Source: Flavobacterium sp. UBA4098
GTDB taxonomy: Bacteria > Bacteroidota > Bacteroidia > Flavobacteriales > Flavobacteriaceae
Direction of reading: 5' to 3'
Assembly (NCBI GenBank): GCA_002382495.1
Contig: DFXW01000002.1
Location: forward strand, 51,308 to 115,307
DNA: 64,000 nucleotides
Position 1 is the first letter of the stretch. Every line of letters begins with the position of its first letter. Below, one piece after another: positions 26,882 to 36,385 of this stretch. Position numbers and translations under genes: made by a program. Below the pieces are notes generated by a model, which was given only the letters and a program-made list of their open reading frames with translations, was not told the DNA's origin and did no database searches.

Positions 26882-28270
26882 TTAATCCGGATTTGCCATT
26901 ATCTTGAATAATTCAGCATTCGAATTTAAAAATCGATTTTCCAATCCAAGTTGCGTGAGTTGGATGCTTACCAAATTATTTTCTCTCGCATTGATTAAAA
27001 AAATAGAACTTTCTCCCAGCGAAAATAATCGTTCCTCAGATTGCAACATTTGACCATTTCCTGAAACTAAACTTGAAATTAATTGAAGTTGTTTTTCTAT
27101 TGATTTAATTTCGGTTTGTTGGACAATGATTTTATTTTTTAATTGAATGCGCTCAAGATCTAAAGTAAGTTTAGTATCCTGAATTTTAAATTTTGCCAGT
27201 TGTAAACTACCTCGTTCATTTCTCAAAAACAAAGGGAATTTAAAATTCACTCCAATTTTATAATTATTGAAATTGGTATCATTCCAATAATTAGGCTCAG
27301 ATAAATAATGGTAACCAACATCCATTTTTGGTAATAAGCTATTGGCTTTTAGCTTTCGGTCAACTTCCAAAATTGCCAATTTATTTTCTAACGAATTAAT
27401 TTTAGGATGGTTTTCAATGGAAATAGTATCGGAAATTAATTGATTAATTTTTAGTGTTTCACCGATCGTTAGTTCTAATTTATTTTCGGGAAGTACATCG
27501 TCTTGTAATTCTAAGGGAATATTATTATCTAACCATAAATAATTCGACAAGTCCAGTTTTGATTTGGCTAATTTCAACTTGGACTCTTCCAGATTCCATC
27601 GTCTTGTTTTCACGACAATACCTGCTTCAACACTATCTATCGCGGGCTTATCTCCATTTTTAATCAGTGTTAAAATTCCTTTGTAGCGCACGCTTGCATT
27701 GTCTAAATAGTTAGAGTAAAGTTGTACTTCACTGTGGTTTCTTTTCCAATTAAAGTAGGCCAATGATGCATTGTACAAGACTTCAATAGCTTGTAGTTTT
27801 CGCTCAGCTTGACTCAATCGAATTTGGATTTTTGCTTTTCGCAAATCAGCCATACGTTGGTTGATAAACAATCCTTGTCCAACAGGAACTGTGATCCCTA
27901 AAGAGGTTAATCCTTGATTGGGTAGCGAATTTTCAGGATTTACAAAAATACCTTCGCTGTTGTCAAATCCCGCTTTCACTTCGATACCGTACCAAGTTGG
28001 GATTTTAAAACTACTATTGAAAACCGAATAATATTCTTTGCCCATAAATTGCTTTTGATCAAAATCAGCTTCAATTTTTGGATCAAATCCGCCGCGTGCC
28101 ATCATCAAATTAGCTTGTGCCATGTTGATTTCGAGTTGAGCGCTTTTGACCAAAGGATGGTATTTTTTCACATAACCTAAAAACTCATTATAATTGAGTT
28201 CTTTCAGATTTTGATTTTGCCCCCAAGCTAAAGAACCTAATAGGAGTAGTACAAAATAGCAATGTTTCAT
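26882..28270 (-). CDS. TolC-family outer membrane efflux protein
   Basis: A 462-residue outer-membrane factor with signal peptide MKHCYFVLLLLGSLAWG. Two outer-membrane-efflux repeats are visible (about 30-220 and 270-460), each starting with a helical segment (NYNEFLGYVKKYHPLVKSAQLEINMAQANL) and with beta-barrel strands. It would form the outer channel for the adaptor and ABC proteins encoded just upstream. The ATG overlaps the adaptor stop in TAATG. It is the last gene of the tetR operon. Confidence 0.88.
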   Translation of the reverse strand: MKHCYFVLLLLGSLAWGQNQNLKELNYNEFLGYVKKYHPLVKSAQLEINMAQANLMMARGGFDPKIEADFDQKQFMGKEYYSVFNSSFKIPTWYGIEVKAGFDNSEGIFVNPENSLPNQGLTSLGITVPVGQGLFINQRMADLRKAKIQIRLSQAERKLQAIEVLYNASLAYFNWKRNHSEVQLYSNYLDNASVRYKGILTLIKNGDKPAIDSVEAGIVVKTRRWNLEESKLKLAKSKLDLSNYLWLDNNIPLELQDDVLPENKLELTIGETLKINQLISDTISIENHPKINSLENKLAILEVDRKLKANSLLPKMDVGYHYLSEPNYWNDTNFNNYKIGVNFKFPLFLRNERGSLQLAKFKIQDTKLTLDLERIQLKNKIIVQQTEIKSIEKQLQLISSLVSGNGQMLQSEERLFSLGESSIFLINARENNLVSIQLTQLGLENRFLNSNAELFKIMANPD

Positions 28271-29616
28271 TATTTTTTCTCTTTAGATTTTTCTTCTTTA
28301 GGTTGGTAATAATTTGGAGGAAAACCATTTAATGTTCGCCACAATTCAAACCAAATTGGCACGTTGTCAAGCAAAGCTAAAGTTTGAGCCCCAGATCCGA
28401 TACTAATTTGCTTTGGCCAAACTTCTTCCTCTTGATCAGGCGCAATTAGCACTCTAAATTTTCCATTGGCGCTGATGAAGTTTTCAACGGCAACAATTTT
28501 TCCTCCAAAAGTTCCGTAACTCAAATTAGGCCAACCAGAAAAAACCACCGTAGGCCAACCATCAAACCAAATGCGAACTTTTTCGCCTTTGTGAATTAAT
28601 GGCAAATCGTTTGGGCTAACGAATGTTTCCACAGCAATGTCATATTTAGAAGGCATGATACTTACAATTTGAGTACCTTCTTTGATGATTTCTCCAATAC
28701 CCGATTGGATAGCGCGGTTAATATATCCATTTTGTGGGGCTTTTATATAGTACATGCCGTTTCGAATTTGATAATTCACATACTGGTTTTGTAATTTATT
28801 TACTTGTGCTTCTGTATCGTATTGATTGCTCAAAGCGGTGTATTGATCACTTTCGGCTTTGGAAACTTTCTCAGTATATTCAGCACGAATTCGATTTACT
28901 TCAACTCTTGAATTGATTAATTCGTTTTTACTCCCGAGTAATTTATTTTCTTGAGTAATTATTTTAGCCTCAACTTCTTGCAGTTTCAATCTTTTTTCCT
29001 CGACATCAGTCATTGGTTTTAACCCTTCCTTGTTTAAAGTTATGGAACGATTGTATTGCGTGTTGGCAATTTTTATTTGTGTTTTAACTGCTTCCAAATC
29101 CATACTGTCACTTTTTACTTTCAGTAATGATTGACGGATTTTGTTTTGAGCTTGTTGCAATTTCAATTGCTTCTCATTTTGGATGGCATTAATTTGAGAA
29201 GTCAAGGTGGTTACTTTGCTACCATAGGACTGTAAGGCCATTTTTTTAGCATCCACTTGGTTTTTAGTATTCCCAACTAAATTTGGGTCAAAATAATCTT
29301 CTTTAATTTCCGAAATAAATAAAATAGTATCCCCTTTTTTGACATAATCCCCTTCTTTGACATACCATTTTTCGATTCTTCCGCCAATAGCAGAATGAAT
29401 GGTTTGCGGCCGTTGATCCGGTTTTAATGTAGTAACAGCTCCAGAGCCTGAAATGTTTTGTGTCCATGGCAAGAAAAGGATCACAATACCAATGATGGAA
29501 ACATAAATGATGATTTTATTTAAAATTTGGTAATGTGGCCTGTTTGCCAAATTTTTCACGGTGCTGAAATGTTCAATATTTTCAGCAATTGGATTTTTCT
29601 TTGAAATATTTAACAT
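28270..29616 (-). CDS. HlyD-family membrane fusion protein
   Basis: A 448-residue periplasmic adaptor: one membrane segment at about 31-52 (IIIYVSIIGIVILFLPW), a lipoyl-like half (IGGRIEKWYVKEGDYVKKGDTIL), a long coiled-coil hairpin of about 180 residues, a second lipoyl half (YIKAPQNGYINRAI) and a beta-barrel (VRIWFDGWP). It bridges the ABC protein and the TolC protein. It starts four bases after the ABC stop and ends in a TAATG overlap with TolC. Confidence 0.9.
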   Translation of the reverse strand: MLNISKKNPIAENIEHFSTVKNLANRPHYQILNKIIIYVSIIGIVILFLPWTQNISGSGAVTTLKPDQRPQTIHSAIGGRIEKWYVKEGDYVKKGDTILFISEIKEDYFDPNLVGNTKNQVDAKKMALQSYGSKVTTLTSQINAIQNEKQLKLQQAQNKIRQSLLKVKSDSMDLEAVKTQIKIANTQYNRSITLNKEGLKPMTDVEEKRLKLQEVEAKIITQENKLLGSKNELINSRVEVNRIRAEYTEKVSKAESDQYTALSNQYDTEAQVNKLQNQYVNYQIRNGMYYIKAPQNGYINRAIQSGIGEIIKEGTQIVSIMPSKYDIAVETFVSPNDLPLIHKGEKVRIWFDGWPTVVFSGWPNLSYGTFGGKIVAVENFISANGKFRVLIAPDQEEEVWPKQISIGSGAQTLALLDNVPIWFELWRTLNGFPPNYYQPKEEKSKEKK

Positions 29617-29620
29617 GGTC

Positions 29621-31285
29621 TTATTTTTTTAAGTCAGCAATTATTTTTCCGTTTTGCAGTGTGATTTTTCTGCTGCATTTTTGTTCCCAATAGTTGTTTT
29701 TTGATGAAACAATCACGGTCCATTGGTTAGAAGAATTGGTTAGAAAATCTATAATTTCTTTACTGGCTTCTTCGTCCATTTTATCTAATGGATCTTCGTA
29801 AAACAGTATTTTAGGCTTATTAACGATACTTCGCGCTAAAAGAATTTTTTGAGCATTGGATGACGATAATTGTCTTCCATCTGGAAAAATTTTAGTTTCA
29901 AGTCCTTCAGGCAAGGTTTTTATAAATGATCCCAATTTCACACTTTCGATAGCCCATTTGATATCTTCATTTGAAATAGACGGATTGTTCATAGTAATGT
30001 TTTCCAACACCGTCCCTTCAAAAGGGGTTTCTCCATGCGTGATGGTGCTTATTTGCGAACGATATTGAGCTACATCAATTTTTCTATAGGTATCATCATT
30101 GATAAAGAACGAACCAGAAGTAGGTTGAATAAATCCTGCTAAAATTCGAATTAATGTCGATTTTCCAGATCCATTTACACCTTCTAAATATATTTTTTCT
30201 GACGGTTCTATTTTTAAATTAATATCGTTTAAAACATCATCGGGAGCTTCAGGATATTTGAATTTTAGGTTTTCGGTTTCGATAGAAAGGTTTGTAAAAC
30301 AATAGTCTGAATTCTGCTCCCTAGGTTCTTCCATTTTTAAATCTACTATTTGTCCAATTTTTTCTACAGAAGTCAAAACGTCATACAAACTTTCTAAACC
30401 AATAATGATTTTTTCTACCGAATTGATTACCAATAAAATGATGATTTCTGCCGCCACAAACTGACCAATATTCATCTTCTGGTTTAAGACCAAATACCCG
30501 CCAATAAGCAATAAACAGGCAGTAATTATAACTTTGAATCCAATTAATTGGGTGAATTGTCGTTTAATTACTTTGAAATGTTTTTCGCGATAATAAATGT
30601 ATTCTTCTACTAATTGATTGTTTTTTTCTAAAGCAAATTCGAAATTTTCTTGTTTTCTAAAACTAAAATTATTGCGTGCAATTTCTTGCAACCAACTTAC
30701 CACTTTGTATTTGTATTTTGATTCTTTTAAACTGGATGACAAACCTGCTTCAAATGAAAATCTAAAAATCGAATAGAGTAGGAAGGCTAAAAGCACTCCA
30801 AAAAAGATAAAAAATGGATGGTATAATGACAACAATAGAATCCCAAATATAATTTGTAAAAGGGCTGTCGAAAAATCAATTAGGAGTTTTGATGTTCCTT
30901 TTTGAATGGTTAATGTATCAAAAAAACGGTTGGCTAATTCTGGCGGATATTGATTATAAAGTGCTTCAAATTTTATTTTGGGTAAGCGGTATCCAAATTC
31001 AAAGGAAGAACGAACAAATATTTTTTGTTGTAAATTTTCAGTTATTCTCAATTGCATTAACGATAGTATGCCAACAAGTGCCACACCAATTACTACAATA
31101 AGTACTAATATAATCCAAGATATACTGACTCTACCTGCTTGAATCAAGTTGATAATCGCCTGAATTCCTAATGGCAAAGAGAGACTCACTAATCCAGAAA
31201 AAATAGCGTAAAAAAATATTTGTGAAATATCCTTACGATCTAATTTTAATAAACTATAAAAACGTTGTAATGGAGTTTGGCTCAT
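29621..31285 (-). CDS. Exporter-type ABC protein (membrane plus nucleotide-binding domain) with degenerate ATPase motifs
   Basis: A 554-residue fused permease/ATPase: membrane domain about 20-310 with roughly six segments, nucleotide-binding domain about 332-554. Walker A is intact (GVNGSGKST, 369-377). Other motifs depart from the consensus: the Q-loop position has His (H417, THGE), the signature reads LSSSN (473-477) instead of LSGGQ, Walker B ends E497-D498 instead of D-E, and the H-loop position has Ser (S528) instead of His. No C39 peptidase domain is present and no partner ATPase is encoded here. With the adaptor and TolC genes it forms a type I secretion or drug-export unit; the cargo is unknown. 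Confidence 0.88.
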   Translation of the reverse strand: MSQTPLQRFYSLLKLDRKDISQIFFYAIFSGLVSLSLPLGIQAIINLIQAGRVSISWIILVLIVVIGVALVGILSLMQLRITENLQQKIFVRSSFEFGYRLPKIKFEALYNQYPPELANRFFDTLTIQKGTSKLLIDFSTALLQIIFGILLLSLYHPFFIFFGVLLAFLLYSIFRFSFEAGLSSSLKESKYKYKVVSWLQEIARNNFSFRKQENFEFALEKNNQLVEEYIYYREKHFKVIKRQFTQLIGFKVIITACLLLIGGYLVLNQKMNIGQFVAAEIIILLVINSVEKIIIGLESLYDVLTSVEKIGQIVDLKMEEPREQNSDYCFTNLSIETENLKFKYPEAPDDVLNDINLKIEPSEKIYLEGVNGSGKSTLIRILAGFIQPTSGSFFINDDTYRKIDVAQYRSQISTITHGETPFEGTVLENITMNNPSISNEDIKWAIESVKLGSFIKTLPEGLETKIFPDGRQLSSSNAQKILLARSIVNKPKILFYEDPLDKMDEEASKEIIDFLTNSSNQWTVIVSSKNNYWEQKCSRKITLQNGKIIADLKK

Positions 31286-31290
31286 GGTGT

Positions 31291-31962
31291 TTATTTTAAA
31301 GTTTTAGCTACTAAATCAATATAAAAATCGGTTACGGTATTGGTCTCGTTGCAATTGGTAATTGTTTTCAAATGTTCTTTTAAAAAATGTTGGTGTAATG
31401 CACCTTCAACAACTGTAGATGCTAAGCTTTTTGCAAAAGTATAATTTGGATTTACCTCAGAAATAAATTCAATAATTCTGTTGATGATTCGTTTGTAGAC
31501 AATAAAAAAACCTTCTTTGTTTTCTTCGTCTACTTCTTTGGTAAGTAATGTTTTGGTAAATTCTTGAATAATAATTTTATTCAAAATAGACTCATTGATG
31601 TGTAAAGTATTCGAGTCGTCTTCTACCTTTTCAGTTACAATGGCAATGGCTTTTATTAGTTTTTCCATTGGGTTGGCCAGATTGTTTGTAGCAAATACCA
31701 ATTTGTATTCCATCCATCCCCAATACCAAGAAGATAAGTACAACATCAACTTATGTTTACTTTCAAAGTAGCGGTAAATGGAGCTTTCGTTGGAATTAAT
31801 TTTTTCACCCAGTTTTTTGAAAGTGAAATTTTCAAAACCAATTTCATCAATTAACAAAATACTTTGTTCGATTATTTTTTTTCCTAAATCAGATGTTTCA
31901 GGATTTTTCACATACAATTTGTCGTTAACCGAAATAATAATATTTGAAAGTATGTTTTGCAT
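31291..31962 (-). CDS. TetR/AcrR-family repressor of the export operon
   Basis: A 223-residue regulator. The helix-turn-helix is at about 44-68 (FENFTFKKLGEKINSNESSIYRYF), preceded by a short N-terminal arm; the rest is a helical ligand-binding domain of unknown ligand. It is the first gene of the unit and ends five bases before the ABC gene. A perfect 17-base palindrome lies 26 bases before its ATG, a typical autoregulation layout. Confidence 0.9.
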   Translation of the reverse strand: MQNILSNIIISVNDKLYVKNPETSDLGKKIIEQSILLIDEIGFENFTFKKLGEKINSNESSIYRYFESKHKLMLYLSSWYWGWMEYKLVFATNNLANPMEKLIKAIAIVTEKVEDDSNTLHINESILNKIIIQEFTKTLLTKEVDEENKEGFFIVYKRIINRIIEFISEVNPNYTFAKSLASTVVEGALHQHFLKEHLKTITNCNETNTVTDFYIDLVAKTLK

Positions 31963-31981
31963 ATTTTAATATAATTTTATG

Positions 31982-32004
31982 CAAATATAATAGTATTACT
32001 ATTA
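31982..32004 (-). promoter_or_regulatory. Palindromic operator and -7 box of the tetR export operon
   Basis: TAATAGTATTACTATTA at 31988-32004 is a palindrome with 8-base arms around one central base. It abuts a TATATTTG -7 box (31989-31982, minus strand) that ends 19 bases before the tetR ATG. A bound TetR dimer would cover the space between the -33 and -7 elements. No clear -33 TTG is visible. Confidence 0.6.
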
Positions 32005-32028
32005 AAAATGAAATTTTAACTTTTATTT

Positions 32029-32062
32029 ATAAAAAAAAGCTGTTTCAAACGAAACAGCTTTA
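32029..32062 (-). terminator. Terminator of gpmI
   Basis: The stem AAAGCTGTTTC / GAAACAGCTTT with an AAAC loop has a long T-run on the minus strand. It stops gpmI transcription before the tetR operator. Confidence 0.88.
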
Positions 32063-32085
32063 GGTTTTTTTAAAGAAATTAATTT

Positions 32086-33603
32086 CTATAATAAAGAATG
32101 ACTTGTCATTGCGGCGGGTTGTGCAACCCCCATCAATTCTAAAATGGTTGGCGCAATATCTCCTAAAACACCATCATTAATTTTTTTCAAATCTTTATCT
32201 ACCAAAATAATTGGCACTGGATTCGTAGTGTGAGCCGTATTTGGCGAGCCATCAGGATTGATCATCGTTTCACAATTTCCATGGTCGGCAATGATAATGG
32301 TAGTATAATTATTGGCTAAAGCCGCTTCGACTACTTCTTTCACACAAACATCTACCGCTTCACAGGCTTTGATGGCAGCTTCCATAATTCCAGTATGACC
32401 TACCATATCTCCGTTAGCAAAGTTCAAACAAACAAAATCGACTTCGCCTTTATTCAATTCTGGCACCAATGCATCTTTTAATTCGTAAGCACTCATTTCA
32501 GGTTGTAAATCATAAGTAGCCACTTTAGGTGAATTTCTTAAGATTCTGCTTTCACCCTCAAATGGAGTTTCTCTACCGCCTGAAAAGAAGAAGGTTACGT
32601 GTGGGTATTTTTCTGTTTCGGCAATACGAATTTGTTTTTTGTTGGCTTTTTCTAATACTTCTCCTAAAGTCTCAGTAATGTTGTCTTTGTTGTACACCAC
32701 TTTTACATTTTGGTAGGTTTCGTCATAGTTAGTAAGCGTTACATAATACAAATTCAATTTGTGCATGTTTTGCTCGTGAAAATCCTGTTGTGAAAGTGCT
32801 TCTGTCAATTCACGACCTCTGTCCGTTCTAAAGTTGAAAAAGATAACTACATCCTCTTCTTGGATAACGGCTAAAGGTTCGCCATTAGAGTCAACAGCAA
32901 CCAAAGGTTGGATGAATTCATCAGTCACATCATTTCCATAACTAGTTGTAATAGAAGATACAATATCATTCGTTGCAGTTCCTGTTCCGTGAACTAGTAA
33001 ATCGTAGGCAAGTTTTACTCTTTCCCAACGTTTATCACGATCCATGGCGTAATAACGTCCAATTACCGAAGCAATTTTTACATGCGTTGGAGCAATATAG
33101 TTTTGTAAATCTTGTAAGTATTTTTTTCCTGATTTAGGATCCACATCCCGACCATCTGTAAAGGCATGAATGAATACTTTGTCTAATGCGTATTCTTGCG
33201 AAGCATCGATTAAACCTCTTAGATGCGAAGTATGTGAGTGCACTCCACCATCTGAAACTAAGCCTAAAAAGTGTACTTTTTTATTATTGGATTTTGCATA
33301 ATTAAATGCATCGATCAAGACTTGTTCTTTAGCTAAGGTTTTATTGGCTACAGCCAAATTGATCTTCGCTAAATCTTGGTACACAATACGTCCCGCACCA
33401 AGGTTCATGTGACCTACTTCTGAATTTCCCATTTGACCCTCAGGCAAACCAACATTCAAACCATCGGTTCTCAATTGTGCACTAGGGTATTGGGTATATA
33501 AACTGTTTATAAATGGGACATTAGCATTGTCTATTGCAGAAACTTTTGGGTCAGGAGACTTTCCCCAACCGTCCAAAATCATAAGGATAACTTTCTTGTT
33601 CAT
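32086..33603 (-). CDS. gpmI: 2,3-bisphosphoglycerate-independent phosphoglycerate mutase
   Basis: GpmI interconverts 3- and 2-phosphoglycerate in glycolysis and gluconeogenesis. The 505-residue protein of the alkaline phosphatase superfamily has the metal-binding D11 (LMILDGWG) and the nucleophile S61 in GNSEVGHMN; RGLIDASQEY, FTDGRDVDP, the metal-site IIIADHGNCE and NTAHTTNPVP are also present. The length is normal. A TATCTTTG box (33620-33627, minus) ends 16 bases before the ATG. Confidence 0.95.
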   Translation of the reverse strand: MNKKVILMILDGWGKSPDPKVSAIDNANVPFINSLYTQYPSAQLRTDGLNVGLPEGQMGNSEVGHMNLGAGRIVYQDLAKINLAVANKTLAKEQVLIDAFNYAKSNNKKVHFLGLVSDGGVHSHTSHLRGLIDASQEYALDKVFIHAFTDGRDVDPKSGKKYLQDLQNYIAPTHVKIASVIGRYYAMDRDKRWERVKLAYDLLVHGTGTATNDIVSSITTSYGNDVTDEFIQPLVAVDSNGEPLAVIQEEDVVIFFNFRTDRGRELTEALSQQDFHEQNMHKLNLYYVTLTNYDETYQNVKVVYNKDNITETLGEVLEKANKKQIRIAETEKYPHVTFFFSGGRETPFEGESRILRNSPKVATYDLQPEMSAYELKDALVPELNKGEVDFVCLNFANGDMVGHTGIMEAAIKACEAVDVCVKEVVEAALANNYTTIIIADHGNCETMINPDGSPNTAHTTNPVPIILVDKDLKKINDGVLGDIAPTILELMGVAQPAAMTSHSLL

Positions 33604-33732
33604 TGGTAATTATTTTGCGCAAAGATAAGGCATTTCTGAAAATCTGTAACAGCAACTAATTTACAATTATAGCGGTAATTCAAAATAGTAACAAATATTT
33701 TGCAATTTGTTGATTAAAGGTATTGGTGTTCC

Positions 33733-36138
33733 TTATTTCTTGAATGAATTATAATCAATAAAGTAACGTACGCTTACAGAAAACACATGGTCTAGTGCGT
33801 TTTTGTCAATTACATTGCGAATGTTTGTTCCCAAATCTCGTTTGAATTCATTCTCAAATAAAGCCGCATTGTTTCGGTATAAAATGGAAATTTGACTACC
33901 GGGTGCAAACCACCAAGAATAAGACAAGTCCAAATTCCAAGCATTAAAATTAGAATTACTGTTTTGGGTAAAATTGGATGTAGGCATTAAAGTACCATCA
34001 TTTTGAAGATTATAATATTGATTATAGGTTGCATAACTCAAATAATGGCGCAATGAAAGATTAAAATTCATGTCGCTGTTGATAGTGAATTTTCCTTGTA
34101 TAGAGTTGATATAGGTGGTACGATCTCTACGACCCATAAAAATTTCATTTGCAAAAATATTCTCTCCTACGTATCCCAAGTTATTTATTTGTTGACTAAA
34201 GTCAATGCTATAATTCAAAGAAAATTGATCTGAAAAACGGTATCTTGGAGAGATGGATAATCCATATCCGATTCGTCCTTTTTCATTTGCAATACCATAA
34301 GAAGGATTGATTTCAATGGCAAAACGGTTATTATAATTAGAAGAATAATAGATATAGGCATTAATTACTTCAGGAATTTCAAGAAAACGAGATTGATTTT
34401 GAGTTCTTGGCTCATAGAAATCGTAGGTTTTTATAGGTCTTGTATTGAATCCGCCACCAAAGAAATTATTTTTCTTAGTCATAGAATTGATGTTCAAATT
34501 GACCATTCCTTGTTGTATTCGTCCAGATCTATTGTCAAATTCTGAATAAAGGTTGACAAAAACATTAAACATATTGAACGTTTTAGTCGGGCTTAAAAGA
34601 CGGTAACTCCAGTTGGAATATAAAGCGTGATAATTACTTTGGAATTGAATTCCCATATCGTCTTTGTCAAAATCTCTTGAAATGTACTCAGCACCAGCCC
34701 CATATTGGAATTTACCACTAGTTTCGCCAAAATTAATACTCGAACTAAAGCCTTTTTTATTGTCAATTCCATATCCATTGACAACACTGTATTTGTAATC
34801 CCCACTTAAATTATAGGTATTTTTCTTGGTGTTTAAGTCAAATAAAAGTCCCGACACATTTCCATCACGCCCATTTCCGTTTCGGGTTACATTCGTATTG
34901 ATAAAGGAAACAGAGGAATTGGTTCCAAAACGCTGATCCAAAACTAAAACATTGTAGTTGGCTAAAGGCTCAACTAGTGCTTTGCGAGTCCCACCAGAAT
35001 TAATATCACTAATTAGTGCTTCCGTTTTTTCGGTGATGGCATTCAAAACTCCTATTCCCAAACCATTTTTAGTCCTTCCTGAAATTTTTAGTGCATTAAG
35101 TAAATTCACTTTTGCGGGATATTCTATAAAAGTTTCTTCATCTCCTAATGTTGGTGAAATAGTTGGGCTTCCGCCAATTCTTCTCGAATAAAATAAATTT
35201 CCTTTACTAAATAATTCAGTTCCCTCTGTGAAAAAGGGTCTGTTTTCATTGAATTGTTGTTCAAACGGCCCAAGATTTAAAATGACATTGTCGAAGGTCG
35301 TTTGACCAAAGTCAGGTACTAAAATGGCATCTAATGTAAATGCATCATTAATGCCGTATTTGATATCCACACCGCCTTTTAAATCACCTTTTGTTTTTTG
35401 AGTTGCATTTGAATTCAGATAAAAAGAAGAATACGGAATTAAGAATAAACGAGTTGGAGTTGTAATGTTTTCTATACCATTCAATACGCCTTCTTGATTA
35501 CCTCTTGAATTGATTTTATTATCGATCAAATTCCAGGAATAAAATGTTCGAGCTCTTCTAAAATCGCGAATAAAATTGATTCCCCAAGTTTGCTTTTTCT
35601 CCGAACTAAATCGCAATGCTGCATAAGGAATTCGGATTTCAGCTGTCCAGCCAAAGTCGGTTATTTGTGTTTTGCTTTCCCAAATAGCATTCCAAGAGGA
35701 GTCTTCTCCATTATTTTCTGTAAACAAAAAATCTTCTTGAACTCCAGAAGCACTTACAATAAAACTAAATTCTTGCTGGCCGTCATTGTATCCATTGATA
35801 AAGATTCCCACACGATCAGCTGTTCCAGAATTATCTCGTTGACTTAATTCTTTTAAAATTTTGCCCGGTTCATCATCATACATAGTTGCAGCAAAATAGA
35901 CCGCTTCATTATCATAAGTAACCCGTACTTCAGTCCTAGTATTTTTAGGTTCTGGGGTCCCATTGTCGGGCATCCACATTACAAAATCTTTTGCAACATC
36001 CGCTTTTAACCAAGCACCTTCGTCAAATTTACCGTCAATTATAATTTTTTCAGAGGTGAATTGTGTAGTCAGTGTCTTTTTTTGGCTAAAGCCAAAACAG
36101 AAACACAAAAGGAATAGAAAACTGAATATATATTTCAT
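33733..36138 (-). CDS. DUF5916 outer-membrane protein with a CBM9-like N-terminal domain
   Basis: An 801-residue protein with signal peptide MKYIFSFLFLLCFCFGFSQ. Residues about 30-220 are a carbohydrate-binding family 9-like domain (IDGKFDEGAWLKADVAKDF and YDNEAVYFAATMYDDEP). The remaining part alternates aromatic beta strands as in an outer-membrane barrel and ends in a Phe-rich strand. The family is widespread in Bacteroidetes; its function is unknown. An earlier ATG at 36210 would add 24 non-signal residues, so I start at 36138. Confidence 0.85.
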   Translation of the reverse strand: MKYIFSFLFLLCFCFGFSQKKTLTTQFTSEKIIIDGKFDEGAWLKADVAKDFVMWMPDNGTPEPKNTRTEVRVTYDNEAVYFAATMYDDEPGKILKELSQRDNSGTADRVGIFINGYNDGQQEFSFIVSASGVQEDFLFTENNGEDSSWNAIWESKTQITDFGWTAEIRIPYAALRFSSEKKQTWGINFIRDFRRARTFYSWNLIDNKINSRGNQEGVLNGIENITTPTRLFLIPYSSFYLNSNATQKTKGDLKGGVDIKYGINDAFTLDAILVPDFGQTTFDNVILNLGPFEQQFNENRPFFTEGTELFSKGNLFYSRRIGGSPTISPTLGDEETFIEYPAKVNLLNALKISGRTKNGLGIGVLNAITEKTEALISDINSGGTRKALVEPLANYNVLVLDQRFGTNSSVSFINTNVTRNGNGRDGNVSGLLFDLNTKKNTYNLSGDYKYSVVNGYGIDNKKGFSSSINFGETSGKFQYGAGAEYISRDFDKDDMGIQFQSNYHALYSNWSYRLLSPTKTFNMFNVFVNLYSEFDNRSGRIQQGMVNLNINSMTKKNNFFGGGFNTRPIKTYDFYEPRTQNQSRFLEIPEVINAYIYYSSNYNNRFAIEINPSYGIANEKGRIGYGLSISPRYRFSDQFSLNYSIDFSQQINNLGYVGENIFANEIFMGRRDRTTYINSIQGKFTINSDMNFNLSLRHYLSYATYNQYYNLQNDGTLMPTSNFTQNSNSNFNAWNLDLSYSWWFAPGSQISILYRNNAALFENEFKRDLGTNIRNVIDKNALDHVFSVSVRYFIDYNSFKK

Positions 36139-36318
36139 AGAATGGGGTAACGTTTGTATAATTTCAAAATGGAAAACGCAAAAACGTCTAAAATATTGAA
36201 GTGCTTGCATTAGTATGCTTTTTCTGCCAAATGTTACACTTTAAATGAAACAAATCAAGTTTAATTCTGTTAAAATGAGTTGTATTGTTAATTCAAACGT
36301 TAAAGTGCTGAATAATAA

Positions 36319-36348
36319 TTGACTAAGCTTTGATTTGACTTACTTTTG
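36319..36348 (+). promoter_or_regulatory. Promoter of the L,D-transpeptidase gene
   Basis: TTG at 36319-36321 and TACTTTTG at 36341-36348 are spaced by 19 bases. The transcript would begin near 36352, upstream of the ATG at 36386, which argues against the in-frame TTG at 36335 as the start. Confidence 0.68.
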
Positions 36349-36385
36349 TGGCACTTCATGTAATCGAATCCAAATCCAATTAAGC

